The translations under genes were made by a program, and so were the position numbers. The notes under the pieces are model-generated. The model was not told the DNA's origin. It worked only from the letters and a program-made list of their open reading frames with translations, and made no database searches. Shown here in pieces: positions 8,580 to 18,039 of a DNA stretch of 64,000 nt; the stretch's first letter is position 1, and each line of letters opens with the position of its first letter. Source of the stretch: Streptomyces sp. QL37 (GTDB lineage: Bacteria; Actinomycetota; Actinomycetes; Streptomycetales; Streptomycetaceae); NCBI RefSeq assembly GCF_002941025.1, contig NZ_PTJS01000001.1:6427766-6491765 (forward strand). Reading direction: 5' to 3'.

Positions 8580-10261
8580 CGCACCAGATACGTCCCCTGG
8601 ACGACCAGGACGAACCGGCGCTGCTGCGCGACCAGTTCCGCCAGCTCCTGCGCTACCGCCTGCTGCTCACGGGAGGCGTGGTCGTGGGCCTTCTCGGCGG
8701 GGGCTTCCTCGCCCTGAGCGGCGACGACACGTACACGGCCACCGGCGAGGTGCAGGTGCGCTCCGCGACCGCGGACCCCTTCGCCACCGGAGCCTCCGCC
8801 GACAAGGGCATCAACATCGGCTCCGAACGCCAGACCGCCGTCAGTGACACCGTGGGCGACCTGGCCGCCGGGACCCTGCTCAAGAAGGGCGACGACGTCA
8901 CCGCCCGGAAGCTGCTTGCCGGGCTCCAGGTCACCAACCCGCCGAACACCCTCACCCTCCGCTTCTCCTACACCGGGGCCGCCCCCGAACAGGCCAGGTC
9001 CCGCGCGGAAGCGCTGGCCAACGCCTACCTCGCGCACCGCAAGGCGCGCACCCAGGAAAGCCTCGACAACATGGCGAACGGCTACCGCGCGCAGCTCGAA
9101 CCACTGGAGGAGAAGCGCGATCTGCTGGAGGAGCGGACCGGCGTCGACGCCGCGGACGACGTCAGCAGCGCCCGCGCCAACATCATCGTCTCCATCTCGG
9201 AGCTCAGCCGGAAGATCTCCGAGCTCAAGGCGCTCGACACCACTCCCGGTTACCTCAACAAGAAGCCCGTCGCCCCCACGGAGCCCGCCGGCGCCGGCCT
9301 GCCGCTGCTCCTCGGGCTGGGCGCCGTCGTCGGTCTCGCCCTCGGCCTGCTGCTGTCCTGGGTGCGCCTCGTCTTCGACCCCGCCGTACGCTCCCCCCGC
9401 GAGCTCGTCCGCTCCCTCGGGGCCCCGCTGCTCGGCACCCTGCCCAGGGAACGCGCGGCGGGGGACAGCCTGCTCGCGATCGGGCGCAGCGGTTCGCGGC
9501 TCGCCGAGGAGTACCGCGCGGTCGCCTTCCGGCTCGCCTACGACCCGTCGTTCGCGGAGCGGCGCAGGCTCCTGGTGACCGCCCCGCGCGGGGACAACGC
9601 GGCCGCGGCGGCCGCGGCGGTCAACCTGGCCGCCGCCTTCGCCGAGATGGGCCGTGACGTCCTGCTCGTCGAAGCCGATCTGCGTACCCCCTCCCTCGCC
9701 CATGACCTGGGACGGGCGGCCCACGAGGTGCGGCCCCCACGCTGGGCCACCGACGAGAGCGACCGCGGCTGGCCGGCCGGCGGCCGCTCCAACGTGGACG
9801 TGCCGGGCTCCGGGGCGTTCGCCCTGGTCGCCGGCGTCACCGCGGACAACGTGCCGCGCGCACTGACCTCCGCGTCCGTCGGACGGATCGTCGCCGAGGC
9901 CGACCGCCCGGGCGCCGTGGTCATCGTCCTCGCCCCGCCGGTCCTGTCGTACGCCGACGCGGTCGCCCTCGTCGACCGCGTGGAGGGCGTCATGATCGTC
10001 TGCGACCCGCGCGAGGTGCACCGCAGCGACCTGGAACGCATCCGCGAGATCATCGGCGCCTCCGGCGGCTCGGTGCTCGGCGCCCTCCTCCACCCCGGCC
10101 GGACCCGGCTGCGCCGCTCCGAACGCCGGCACAAGTCCGCCAGGCGCCGCACCGGCGGCCCGGACGGCCCGGCCGCCGGGGCGGATGCGCCGGAGATCAC
10201 CGGCAGCCCCGACGAGACCATGGGGCTGCGCTCCTTCACGCTCCCGGGGGCGCGCCGGTGA
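8576..10261 (+). CDS. Wzz-like chain-length determinant with degenerate BY-kinase domain
   Basis: 561-aa membrane protein of polysaccharide copolymerase type. A Wzz-like N-terminus has helix 1 at about residues 29-47, then an extracytoplasmic domain with a coiled-coil-like segment (about 150-215), then helix 2 at about 237-260. The cytoplasmic part has the layout of a bacterial tyrosine kinase, but the nucleotide-binding residues are gone. The Walker A site reads APRGDNAAAA (about 335-345) with no GK[ST]. The Walker A' motif keeps VEADLRTPS (about 365). The Walker B position reads IVLAPPV without Asp, and there is no C-terminal tyrosine cluster. It likely controls chain length or assembly without kinase activity. 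ATG at 8576 in an ATGA overlap, with an AGGGGGAG ribosome-binding site. Confidence 0.86.
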   Translation: MTHQIRPLDDQDEPALLRDQFRQLLRYRLLLTGGVVVGLLGGGFLALSGDDTYTATGEVQVRSATADPFATGASADKGINIGSERQTAVSDTVGDLAAGTLLKKGDDVTARKLLAGLQVTNPPNTLTLRFSYTGAAPEQARSRAEALANAYLAHRKARTQESLDNMANGYRAQLEPLEEKRDLLEERTGVDAADDVSSARANIIVSISELSRKISELKALDTTPGYLNKKPVAPTEPAGAGLPLLLGLGAVVGLALGLLLSWVRLVFDPAVRSPRELVRSLGAPLLGTLPRERAAGDSLLAIGRSGSRLAEEYRAVAFRLAYDPSFAERRRLLVTAPRGDNAAAAAAAVNLAAAFAEMGRDVLLVEADLRTPSLAHDLGRAAHEVRPPRWATDESDRGWPAGGRSNVDVPGSGAFALVAGVTADNVPRALTSASVGRIVAEADRPGAVVIVLAPPVLSYADAVALVDRVEGVMIVCDPREVHRSDLERIREIIGASGGSVLGALLHPGRTRLRRSERRHKSARRRTGGPDGPAAGADAPEITGSPDETMGLRSFTLPGARR

Positions 10262-11496
10262 GAGCCCGCACCGCGATCCTCTGCTCGGTCGCGGACCAGG
10301 GCGTGGCGGCGCTCACCAACATCCTGGTGCTCGTGGCCGCCGCCCGGCTCTCCACCGTGGCCGACTTCGCCCGCTTCTCGGCGGTCTATCTCGTCTTCAC
10401 GGTGCTGCTGGGCATCTCCGGCGCGTACACGGGGCAGCCCCTGGTCCTCCGGCGCGGCGGGGGCGACGACACCCGGGGCGCCTGCCGATCGGCCGTCGTG
10501 TTCACCGTCGGGGCATCCGCGGCCCTCGGCGCCCCGCTGGCCGCCGTCTGCCTGTTCGTCCCGGGGGACACCGCCCGCGCCCTGCTGGCGCTCGGCCTCG
10601 TCCTGCCGGTGGTGCTGGGGCAGGACGCCCTGCGCTACGCCTTCTCCACCCTCCAGCAGCCCCATCTGGCCCTGACCGGGGACCTGTTGAGACTGGCCTG
10701 CGTGCTGGGCGCCCTGGCCGCCCAGGAGTACGGGGCCGCCCCGGCCAGGCTGATCGCCGTCTGGGGGCTCTCCGCCCTGCCGGCCCTCCTGCTCTCCGCC
10801 GCGCTGCTGCACCGCTCGACCGCTGGGGCCCCGGTGTCGCTGCGCCCGCTGCTGGGGCGCGGCCACCTCGGACGGCGCTTCACGGTCGAGTTCGGGGTCG
10901 GCAACGCGACCAGCCAGCTCTCCGTCCTGGGGCTCGGCGCCGTCGCCAACCCCCTCCTGGTCGGGGCCCTGCGCGGGGCGACCACCCTGTTCGGGCCGCT
11001 CAACGTGCTGTTCACCTCCGCCACCTCCTTCGGCCCGCCGCTCCTCGGCCGGATCGGTGACGAACGGCGCCGGGTGCGGGCCACCGCGGGCCTCGCAGCC
11101 GTGCTCGCCGCGACCGCCGCCCTCTGGGCCGCCGCGCTCGCCCTGCTGCCCGATCGGGCGGGTCGCGAGCTCCTCGGGGACACCTGGCCGACGGCCGCCG
11201 CCCTGCTCCCGGCGACCGGCAGCCAGTACGCGGCGATGGCCGTGGGCACCTGCGGACTGCTCGCCCTGCGCATGCTCGACCCGCGTACGACGCTGAGCAT
11301 CCAGGTGGTCTTCTCACTCACCGCCGTGGCCCTCATGGCCGGGGGCTACGCCCTCGGCGGTGTCCCCGGGGCCGCCTGGGGGCTGTGTCTCGGATCGCTC
11401 TGCAAGGCCGCGGCCACCTGGACCCGGGTCGCCCGGCTGCGCCGCCGGAGCACGGCGGCGGCCCTCAGCGCCGACGTGCTGCCCGCTGCTCCCTGA
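10258..11496 (+). CDS. Wzx-like polysaccharide flippase (MOP superfamily)
   Basis: 412-aa polytopic membrane protein with about twelve hydrophobic helices. Its composition is that of O-antigen/exopolysaccharide translocases: long Ala/Leu/Val stretches and short Arg-rich loops, including a C-terminal WTRVARLRRRS. It follows the Wzz-like gene with a GTGA overlap and faces the Wzy-like gene, which gives the usual Wzx/Wzy/Wzz set. The expected role is to flip undecaprenyl-linked repeat units across the membrane. The last 32 bases overlap the 3' end of the opposing polymerase gene. The family is too divergent to name a substrate. Confidence 0.8.
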   Translation: MRARTAILCSVADQGVAALTNILVLVAAARLSTVADFARFSAVYLVFTVLLGISGAYTGQPLVLRRGGGDDTRGACRSAVVFTVGASAALGAPLAAVCLFVPGDTARALLALGLVLPVVLGQDALRYAFSTLQQPHLALTGDLLRLACVLGALAAQEYGAAPARLIAVWGLSALPALLLSAALLHRSTAGAPVSLRPLLGRGHLGRRFTVEFGVGNATSQLSVLGLGAVANPLLVGALRGATTLFGPLNVLFTSATSFGPPLLGRIGDERRRVRATAGLAAVLAATAALWAAALALLPDRAGRELLGDTWPTAAALLPATGSQYAAMAVGTCGLLALRMLDPRTTLSIQVVFSLTAVALMAGGYALGGVPGAAWGLCLGSLCKAAATWTRVARLRRRSTAAALSADVLPAAP

Positions 11497-12979
11497 ACGT
11501 GCTGATCAGCACCAGGCACAGGGCGCCTATCGCCAGCTTCCCCGCGGCCTGGAGCAGCGGTCCCCGCAACAGGATGAACGTGTACCCGGCGATCAGCGGC
11601 GCCGCGATCGCCAGCACGCTGCCCGGCCCGGGGCCCGCCCGGGTGACGGCCAGCGCGTACCTGCGGTCGGTACGGGCCGCCGCGTAGCCGATCAGCGCCA
11701 GGCCGCCGATCATGCCGGAGGCGCCGAAGTCGACCCAGAACTCGGTCCACAGCGGGGCCGACAGATTGGTCATGTTCATCCCCATCCACTCACCGACCCT
11801 GACCCCGGTGTCCTCGGGCTTTCCGCTCCACACGGCCCTGGGCACGAAGAAGAGGGCGGAGCCGGCGAGTTGACGGCCATAGGTGTGGCCCCGGGTCTCC
11901 ACCCAGGAGATGGTGTTGGCGAACATCACCGTCTGGTCGTAGTCCTTGGTGGCCAGCGGCTCGAAGACGGAGGCCGACTGCACGGGCCGGTACCCCTCGT
12001 CGTCGTAACGGAAGCGGTCTGCGTACGGGAACAGCACCAGCGCGCCCACCACGCCCATGGCGAGCACCGAGCGGTACATCGCCGCGCTGCTCGGGAACGC
12101 GGTGAAGAGCAGGGACACCAGCACCGTCAGGAACCAGTAACGCGCGTTGGATATCGGGTTGTTCACGACCAGATTGACCGCCGCGAGCGTCACCCACACC
12201 AGCGCCGTCGAGGGGGAGCGCCGAGCCCGGCGCGAGGTCACCAGGCGCCGGGTGTAGAAGAGGAAGGCCAGCAGCGCCGGGACCGTGCCGAAGCCCTTCA
12301 GGAACGCCGAGCCGACGTTCGACTCCGCCGAGGCCACCCCGCTCTGCGCCACCGTGTCGCTGATCTCCTGACGGCTGGAGAAGAAGACGGCCGGCCCGCC
12401 GAGCTTCACTACGTAGTACGCGCTCGCCAGCAGCGCGAGCAGCACCAGCAGCCGCAGCCTGACCGGGTGGGCCACGGCGGGCCCGCCCGTGGCGCGCGAG
12501 GGGGTCCGCCTCTTCAGCGGGCGGCGGGAGGCCAGCAGCGCACCCAGGTCGAAGGCCGCGCACCCCACCAGGATCATCGCGATCGCCGTCACCAGGTCGG
12601 AGCGCGGTCCCACCATCGGCGTCGGGGTCTGACCGATCACCACCTGGGCGAACGGCGCCACACCCATGGCGATGTACACGAACATCCAGAAGACGCCCTG
12701 GAGCAGCCGTCTGCGGGTCGACAGGATCATCGTGGCGAGCCGGGCGCCCGCGTAGCAGGTCAGGACGAGCTGCAGCCAGTAGGCGGTGTCCCGTACCCCC
12801 GAACCGGGCTGGGCGGCGATCACGGCGGGCAGGAAGCAGACCAGCCCCAGGATGAGTGGCACGGACAGCGCCCGCGAGAGCATCGCCCACGTCAGGGGCC
12901 TCGCCGGAGGCCCGGCCGGCGGGCGCGGAGCGCTCTCCCGGACGGCAACGGCTCCCACCGACTCGTGCACGGACGTCAT
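11465..12979 (-). CDS. Wzy-like polysaccharide polymerase
   Basis: 504-aa polytopic membrane protein with about twelve helices and a large loop around residues 330-400. That loop contains RGHTYGRQLAGS and then a region rich in Trp and Gly, the pattern of O-antigen polymerase/oligosaccharide repeat-unit polymerases. The ATG at 12979 is preceded by a GGGGGG ribosome-binding site; the frame extends far upstream but that part overlaps a glycosyltransferase gene on the other strand. It should join flipped repeat units in the periplasm-side compartment. It lies divergent from the GT4 gene and convergent with the Wzx-like gene. Confidence 0.82.
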   Translation of the reverse strand: MTSVHESVGAVAVRESAPRPPAGPPARPLTWAMLSRALSVPLILGLVCFLPAVIAAQPGSGVRDTAYWLQLVLTCYAGARLATMILSTRRRLLQGVFWMFVYIAMGVAPFAQVVIGQTPTPMVGPRSDLVTAIAMILVGCAAFDLGALLASRRPLKRRTPSRATGGPAVAHPVRLRLLVLLALLASAYYVVKLGGPAVFFSSRQEISDTVAQSGVASAESNVGSAFLKGFGTVPALLAFLFYTRRLVTSRRARRSPSTALVWVTLAAVNLVVNNPISNARYWFLTVLVSLLFTAFPSSAAMYRSVLAMGVVGALVLFPYADRFRYDDEGYRPVQSASVFEPLATKDYDQTVMFANTISWVETRGHTYGRQLAGSALFFVPRAVWSGKPEDTGVRVGEWMGMNMTNLSAPLWTEFWVDFGASGMIGGLALIGYAAARTDRRYALAVTRAGPGPGSVLAIAAPLIAGYTFILLRGPLLQAAGKLAIGALCLVLISTFREQRAARRR

Positions 12980-13099
12980 GACCCCCCGATCACCGGCCCC
13001 GAGAACCGCGTGGCCCACGAACACCTTAACGAATGCGCCCACTTGAGGTGATGGGATGACTAGTCTGTGAACAGTCGGCCGAGGTTGAGGGGAACCCTG

Positions 13100-14257
13100 G
13101 TGAAGGTCCTGCACATCGTCACGCTGCACACTCCGGACCACGCGTTCGGCGGGCCCACGCGGGTGGCGCTCAACCTGTCCAAGGTCCAGCGCGCCGACGG
13201 CGACGACGCCCGCATCATGGCGCTCGGCGACGGCTTCGAGGGCGCGCTGCCGGACACGGTCGAAGGGGTGCCCGTACACCTCTTCCAGGCCCGTCATCTG
13301 CTGCCGATGTTCGAGGTCAGCGGCATCACCTCCGGCGCCCTGCTGAACACCGCGCGCCGCATGATGCGCGGCGCCGACCTCGTCCACGTCCACCTGATGC
13401 GCGATCTCGTGACCCTGCCCGCCGCGCTTCTCGCCCTCGCCACCCGCACGCCTCTCGTGGTCCAGACGCACGGCATGGTCGACCCGACCGAGAAGCGGGT
13501 CGCCCAGCTCACCGACCTGCTGGGCGTCCGCACGGTGCTGCGCCGCGCCGACGCGGTGCTCCACCTCACCGAGGCCGAACGCCTCGACGTGAACGCGGTC
13601 GCCGCACCGGTCGCCCTCACCAACACCGTCAGGCTCGTCAACGGCGTCCGGCCGCAGGAGCGCAAGCCCGCGCGGGACGAGGGCCGCCCGCCCACCGTCC
13701 TCTTCCTGGCCCGTGTCCAGGAGCGCAAGCGGCCCGAGGACTTCGTCGCGGCGATGCCGGCCGTCCTCGCCCGGCACCCCGACGCCCGCTTCGTCCTCGC
13801 CGGACCGGACACCGGAGCGCTCCCCGGCACCCTGGCGCTCGCCCGGAAGCTCGGCGTCATGGACTCGCTCGACCACGTCGGCCCCCTGGGCCACGAAGAG
13901 GTGCTCGCGGCCGGGCGGCGGGCCGATGTGTACGTCCTGCCGTCGATCGAGGAGCCCCTCGGCGTGTCCGTGCTGGAGGCCATGTCGGTCGGCACGCCCG
14001 CCGTCATCACCCGCACCTGCGGACTCGGCCCCGACGTGGCGGCCGCCGGGGCGGGCCGGGTGATCGACAGCCGGGTCGGCGAGGACGCGGAGAACGCCCG
14101 CAAGGTCGCCGACGCCGTCCTGGAACTGCTGGAGCCCGAGGCCAACGACCGTGCGGGGAAGGCCGCATGGAACCTGGTCAACGAGCATTTCACCATCGAG
14201 GCCGTCACACGAACCCTCCGGGGGACCTACGAGGACGTGGTCCGCCGGAGGGCCTGA
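13100..14257 (+). CDS. Glycosyltransferase, family 4
   Basis: 385-aa GT-B glycosyltransferase. N-terminal domain: a HIVTLHTPDHAFGGPTRVA opening and VVQTHGMVDP at about residue 125. C-terminal domain: LFLARVQERKRPEDF, then PSIEEPLGVSVLEAMSVGTP, which holds the E-x7-E donor-binding motif. The GTG at 13100 follows a GAGGGG ribosome-binding site; an alternative GTG at 13067 would add 11 residues. The gene lies divergent from the polymerase and ends four bases before the converging GT2 gene. It probably adds one sugar of the repeat unit. Confidence 0.88.
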   Translation: MKVLHIVTLHTPDHAFGGPTRVALNLSKVQRADGDDARIMALGDGFEGALPDTVEGVPVHLFQARHLLPMFEVSGITSGALLNTARRMMRGADLVHVHLMRDLVTLPAALLALATRTPLVVQTHGMVDPTEKRVAQLTDLLGVRTVLRRADAVLHLTEAERLDVNAVAAPVALTNTVRLVNGVRPQERKPARDEGRPPTVLFLARVQERKRPEDFVAAMPAVLARHPDARFVLAGPDTGALPGTLALARKLGVMDSLDHVGPLGHEEVLAAGRRADVYVLPSIEEPLGVSVLEAMSVGTPAVITRTCGLGPDVAAAGAGRVIDSRVGEDAENARKVADAVLELLEPEANDRAGKAAWNLVNEHFTIEAVTRTLRGTYEDVVRRRA

Positions 14258-14261
14258 TCCG

Positions 14262-15089
14262 TCAGCCCGTCCTTCCCTCACGCGACTTGAGGGCAATCTG
14301 CCAGCGGTAGAAGCTCATCGCCAGCGCGAAGTCCAGACCGGCGCGCCCGTCGAGGAAGCCCCGGCGGTAGACATACATGTAGGCGAAGGACACCAGGGGC
14401 TTGAACGGCGCCTTGTGGAAGAGCTGCCCCTGACGGGACTTCACCCTCCGTACCTGCTCCTTGACATCGGGGTGGTGCTCCAGCCAGGCCTCCCAGTCGG
14501 AGTAGCGGTTGTGCCGCTCGAACCAGGCGGTGACGGGGTCCAGGTCCTGGTGCTCGATGGGGTTGCTCAGCGCCTCGGCCGTCGCCGCGACCGGCTGGTA
14601 GTGCCCCTCGACCTCCCCGATGCCCGGTGCCGCGAGGTCGCCGACCTCCGGGTAGTGGCACCGGGTCCGGTCGGTCAGGGACCGCTTGCGGATCGTGTAG
14701 CCGTGCCGCAGCCGCTTCCCCGAGAACCAGTAGCCCAGCGGGATGTCGTAGGCGGCGGGCTTCGGGCTGTCCGCGTCGGCGAAGAGCCTCCGCAGCTCCG
14801 CCAGCAGCCCGGGGCTCAGCCGCTCGTCACCGTCGAGCAGCAGGATCCAGTCCAGGTCCGTGCGGACGTTCTCCAGGCACCACTGCTTCTTGCGCGGATG
14901 CCCTCCGTCCCAGGTGTAGGTGACGACTTCGGCCCCGCACTCCTCGGCGATCTTCGCCGTGTCGTCGGTGCTGTGGGAGTCCACCACGACGACCGCCTCG
15001 AAGTGGCCCAGGACCGACTTCACCGCCTCGGCGATGTTCAGGCCCTCGTTCTTCGTGGGGATCGCGACGGCGATGGGCAGCTTGCGCAT
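14262..15089 (-). CDS. Glycosyltransferase, family 2 (WaaE/KdtX-like)
   Basis: 275-aa GT-A enzyme. The N-terminus AVAIPTKNEGLNIAEAV is followed by VVVDSHSTDDT and the metal-binding LLDGDE motif near residue 97. A KKQW segment after the first strand set and a hydrophobic C-terminal region (residues 225-260) resemble beta-glucosyltransferases of the WaaE type. It is the last gene of the minus-strand operon that begins with gmd. Its ATG shares a base with the stop of the lipoprotein gene. The transferred sugar is unknown. Confidence 0.87.
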   Translation of the reverse strand: MRKLPIAVAIPTKNEGLNIAEAVKSVLGHFEAVVVVDSHSTDDTAKIAEECGAEVVTYTWDGGHPRKKQWCLENVRTDLDWILLLDGDERLSPGLLAELRRLFADADSPKPAAYDIPLGYWFSGKRLRHGYTIRKRSLTDRTRCHYPEVGDLAAPGIGEVEGHYQPVAATAEALSNPIEHQDLDPVTAWFERHNRYSDWEAWLEHHPDVKEQVRRVKSRQGQLFHKAPFKPLVSFAYMYVYRRGFLDGRAGLDFALAMSFYRWQIALKSREGRTG

Positions 15090-15787
15090 CAGTTGTCTCC
15101 TTGCGGCAGCCAGGCGTAGCAGCCTGTGGAGGTGAAGGTGCGGGCGGAACGGGCGACGGTGATCTCCACCTGCTCGCCCGTGCCGGAGGAGCCCGACCCC
15201 AGCTCCTTGTCGTCCGCCCCCGCCACCTGCCAGCTACAGGCTTTGGTGGGGGACGGGGCTCTGTACCGCCCGGGCCGGAGCCCGGCGCCCTTGTGGGTGC
15301 CGTCGGCGTAACCGAGCGCGGCCTGGTCGACGAGGTCCTGGTGCCGGGGACAGAGATGGGTCACGGCCGGCTCCGCGTCCGCGACCTCACCGGAGACGAT
15401 CGCGGCGACGGCGATGTCCCGGTCGGCCTTGACCAGGTAGCGGAGCCTGTCACAGGTCTCCTGTCCGGTCTGGAGCACCGCGGCCGGGTCCATCCCCTCG
15501 GGCACGCGGTCGGTCAGATACTCCTTCTGCTTCTTGGTGAAGGACCCCGTGGTCGGAGTGACCTCCCCGGCGGGGGCCTTCGGCGTACTGCTGGACTTTT
15601 GTGGTGCCGGGGCCGCCGTACGGGCTGCGGGCGCCGTGGAGGAGGCCGTCGCCGCGGCGGACGGCGTACCGCCCGCCGCGGCTGCCGCCTTCTCGCCCCC
15701 GTCGCCGGAACCGCCGGACGAGCCGCAGGCGGCCAGCACCGCCGTCGCGAGGGCGACGGCGGCACCGGCCAGGAACGGATATCTCAT
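15089..15787 (-). CDS. Secreted lipoprotein of unknown function
   Basis: 232-aa predicted lipoprotein. A lipobox L-A-A-C places the lipidated cysteine at residue 21. A low-complexity Ala/Ser/Thr/Pro tether follows to about residue 75. Next is a helical domain (about 80-150) with two cysteines, similar in layout to DUF732-type secreted domains. A C-terminal beta-rich region (about 158-232) has two more cysteines and YRAPSPTKACSW. It overlaps its neighbours on both sides (ATGA with the propeller gene upstream, one base with the GT2 gene downstream). It is therefore co-translated with the polysaccharide genes and may sit at the outer membrane face during export. Confidence 0.8.
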   Translation of the reverse strand: MRYPFLAGAAVALATAVLAACGSSGGSGDGGEKAAAAAGGTPSAAATASSTAPAARTAAPAPQKSSSTPKAPAGEVTPTTGSFTKKQKEYLTDRVPEGMDPAAVLQTGQETCDRLRYLVKADRDIAVAAIVSGEVADAEPAVTHLCPRHQDLVDQAALGYADGTHKGAGLRPGRYRAPSPTKACSWQVAGADDKELGSGSSGTGEQVEITVARSARTFTSTGCYAWLPQGDN

Positions 15788-18039
15788 TCACCCGTCCTCA
15801 GGGCGTAGTGCGCGCTGATCTGGGAAGCGCTCAGCGCGGTCGGGTACACGGCGGTCTCGTCGATCTGACCGGCGAAGAAGTTGCTGGTCGGACGGTTGGC
15901 CCAGTTGTTCAGATTGTCCCCGCCGACCCGCCAGTAGCCCGGGTAGTTCTCGTTGCCCGTGTAGAGGAGGTTCGACGCGCGCAGCTGCCCGTCGACGTAC
16001 AGCCGTATGCCGTTGGTGCCCTGGGTGGCGACGACGTGGTGCCAGTTGCCGTCGTTGTAGGCCCCGGTCGTGGTCACCGTACGGCGGCCGCCGCTGTAGA
16101 CGCCGAAGACGAGGCGCCCGTCGTTGGCCATGTACACGTGCTTGTCGAAGCGGGTGCTGTTCTGCATGCTCAGATTGCCGAAGCCGATGATCTTGCCGCC
16201 CCGCGTGGTGGTGGTCTTGATCCAGGTCTCCACGGTGAAGCGGGTGGGCTGCGGGTGTCGCTTGTTGCTGTACGCGTACTCGCTCGCCCCGTCGAAGCCG
16301 ATCGCGGTCGAGTCGCCCGCGATCGCGGCCGGGGTCTGCCGGTAGGAGGGCGCGTTGCGCAGGAAGCCGCTGTTCAGGCCGCCCGTGGTGTCCGCCGCGA
16401 AGGTGGAGGTGCCCTCGTCGTAGCGCCAGTACAGCGAGGCGCCGTCCGACAGCACCCGCGCCGGGTACGCCTGCGTCGACGCGGCCACGGTCGCCGACTG
16501 CGCGGGGGACCTGGCGCTGGTGTTGGTCCCGTCGCTCGCGGTGATCCGGTACGAGTGGGACTCGCCCACCGCCACATCGGTGTCCGTCCACTTCAGCTGC
16601 GGGCGGTCCCAGAAGAGCGAGTATCCCGTGACCGTGTGCACGGGCGTGCTCGCACCGTCCTTGTAGATCCGGTAGGTCAGCTCCCCGTCGTCGGTGTCGA
16701 AGCTGGTCTGCCAGTTCACGTCGATCTGCCCCGGGGTGACCGTGGAGAGACTGACGTTGGGCACCCAGGGAGCGCCGGTGTCCGGGCCGTCGGCGAACCG
16801 GGTCAGGCCCTGCTGTCCGGCGCTGTTGACGGTGGTGAACTCCCCGCCGACCCACAGGTAGTGGCGGCCGCCCTTGTCGGTCTGCGCCATCACCCGGGGC
16901 CCGACCGGCTCACCGATGCCGTCGTTCGTGTCCGGAAACCAGGGCAGCAGCGTCGGGTCGTCGACGGACTGGGCCAGCAGATGCTTGCGCGGCTGGTCGG
17001 CGAACCCGCCCATGCTGGCGCAGTCGTGGGCGTGGCTCCCGCTGTACAGCACGCCCGAGTGGACCAGGACGGCCTGGGTGGCGCCCAGGCAGGTGTCCCG
17101 CCAGCGCTGCTGGTAGTCGTCGAGGTCGATGGCGATCCGGCCGTCGAACACACCGCCGCCGGTGCCCTCGTTGGCGGTGTAGAGGCCGGTCGCGTCGGTC
17201 GTGAGGTCCTGCACCGTCGAGGTTTCGGGGATGAAGCCCGGGTAACTCCTGGTCAGCGCCCCCGTGGTGGCGTCGACGACGGCGAGTGCGTGCGAGGTGG
17301 TGCCGTTGACGGTGAAGAAGTCACCGCCGAGCGCCACGTGCTGCCCGTCGGGGGTCACCTGGACCGCCCGGGCCACCTCGTCGGCGTTCGCCCTCCACGG
17401 CAGCAGGTCGGCGTCGGTGGTGACGGCGGCGAACTTGTTCCTCGTCTGCCCGCCCACACTGTTGAAGTCACCGGCCAGATAGACGGTGTCCGTGGTGACG
17501 TCCAGGGCCCGTACGGTCGCCGAGACGGAGATCTTGAAGTCCGTGCGGGGCGTGCAGGTGGCCGTGTCGACGGCGGCGATGTTGCTGACGCCTTCGCCGT
17601 TCACCGCCCCGAACTGACCACCGGCATAGAGGGTTTCACCGTCGGGCGACAGGGCGAGCGCCCGTACGGTGGCGGTCCCCGAGGACAGCGTGAACGACAG
17701 GCTGCACCCCGTGGGCGCGCCGGTCGCCGCGTCGAACGCCGCGAAGTTGACCGCGGGCTGCTCCGAGGTCCCCGCCGCCGCGTCCGGTGGCCGGACGGTC
17801 GAGAAGGTGCCGCCTGCGTAGACGGTGCCCTCCGCCGCGGCCATCGACCAGACGATCCCGTTGGTCTGCCAGGTGGAGAGGTCGTCCGCGGTGATGGACA
17901 CCGGCGGTGTCAGCGCCGCCGCCGGGGAGGCCCCGGCGGCTGTCGCGGTCAGGGCGCCCGCGAACAGGCAGAGCGCGGCGGACGCGGCCCGCACACGGCC
18001 GCTTCCCCGGGGTCTCCGCCCCGTGCTTCCGTTCATCAT
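15784..18039 (-). CDS. Secreted beta-propeller / Fn3 / LamG protein (paralogue 1)
   Basis: 751-aa secreted protein. A signal peptide ends near residue 42 (ASPAAA before LTPP). Residues about 45-400 form a beta-propeller with recurring V/L-YAGG-x-F-x-x-V-x-G blades, of the delta-60/WD-like secreted type. A fibronectin type III domain follows (about 405-505, RIYKDGAST and [11 protein letters not shown]). A concanavalin/LamG-like domain ends the protein (about 520-745, WHHVVATQGTN and LYVDGQL). There is no sortase motif and no C-terminal helix. It is a tandem paralogue of the next gene upstream, lacking that protein's final domain. It probably binds or organises cell-surface carbohydrate. Start is ATG 18039 or 18036. 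Confidence 0.86.
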   Translation of the reverse strand: MMNGSTGRRPRGSGRVRAASAALCLFAGALTATAAGASPAAALTPPVSITADDLSTWQTNGIVWSMAAAEGTVYAGGTFSTVRPPDAAAGTSEQPAVNFAAFDAATGAPTGCSLSFTLSSGTATVRALALSPDGETLYAGGQFGAVNGEGVSNIAAVDTATCTPRTDFKISVSATVRALDVTTDTVYLAGDFNSVGGQTRNKFAAVTTDADLLPWRANADEVARAVQVTPDGQHVALGGDFFTVNGTTSHALAVVDATTGALTRSYPGFIPETSTVQDLTTDATGLYTANEGTGGGVFDGRIAIDLDDYQQRWRDTCLGATQAVLVHSGVLYSGSHAHDCASMGGFADQPRKHLLAQSVDDPTLLPWFPDTNDGIGEPVGPRVMAQTDKGGRHYLWVGGEFTTVNSAGQQGLTRFADGPDTGAPWVPNVSLSTVTPGQIDVNWQTSFDTDDGELTYRIYKDGASTPVHTVTGYSLFWDRPQLKWTDTDVAVGESHSYRITASDGTNTSARSPAQSATVAASTQAYPARVLSDGASLYWRYDEGTSTFAADTTGGLNSGFLRNAPSYRQTPAAIAGDSTAIGFDGASEYAYSNKRHPQPTRFTVETWIKTTTTRGGKIIGFGNLSMQNSTRFDKHVYMANDGRLVFGVYSGGRRTVTTTGAYNDGNWHHVVATQGTNGIRLYVDGQLRASNLLYTGNENYPGYWRVGGDNLNNWANRPTSNFFAGQIDETAVYPTALSASQISAHYALRTGE

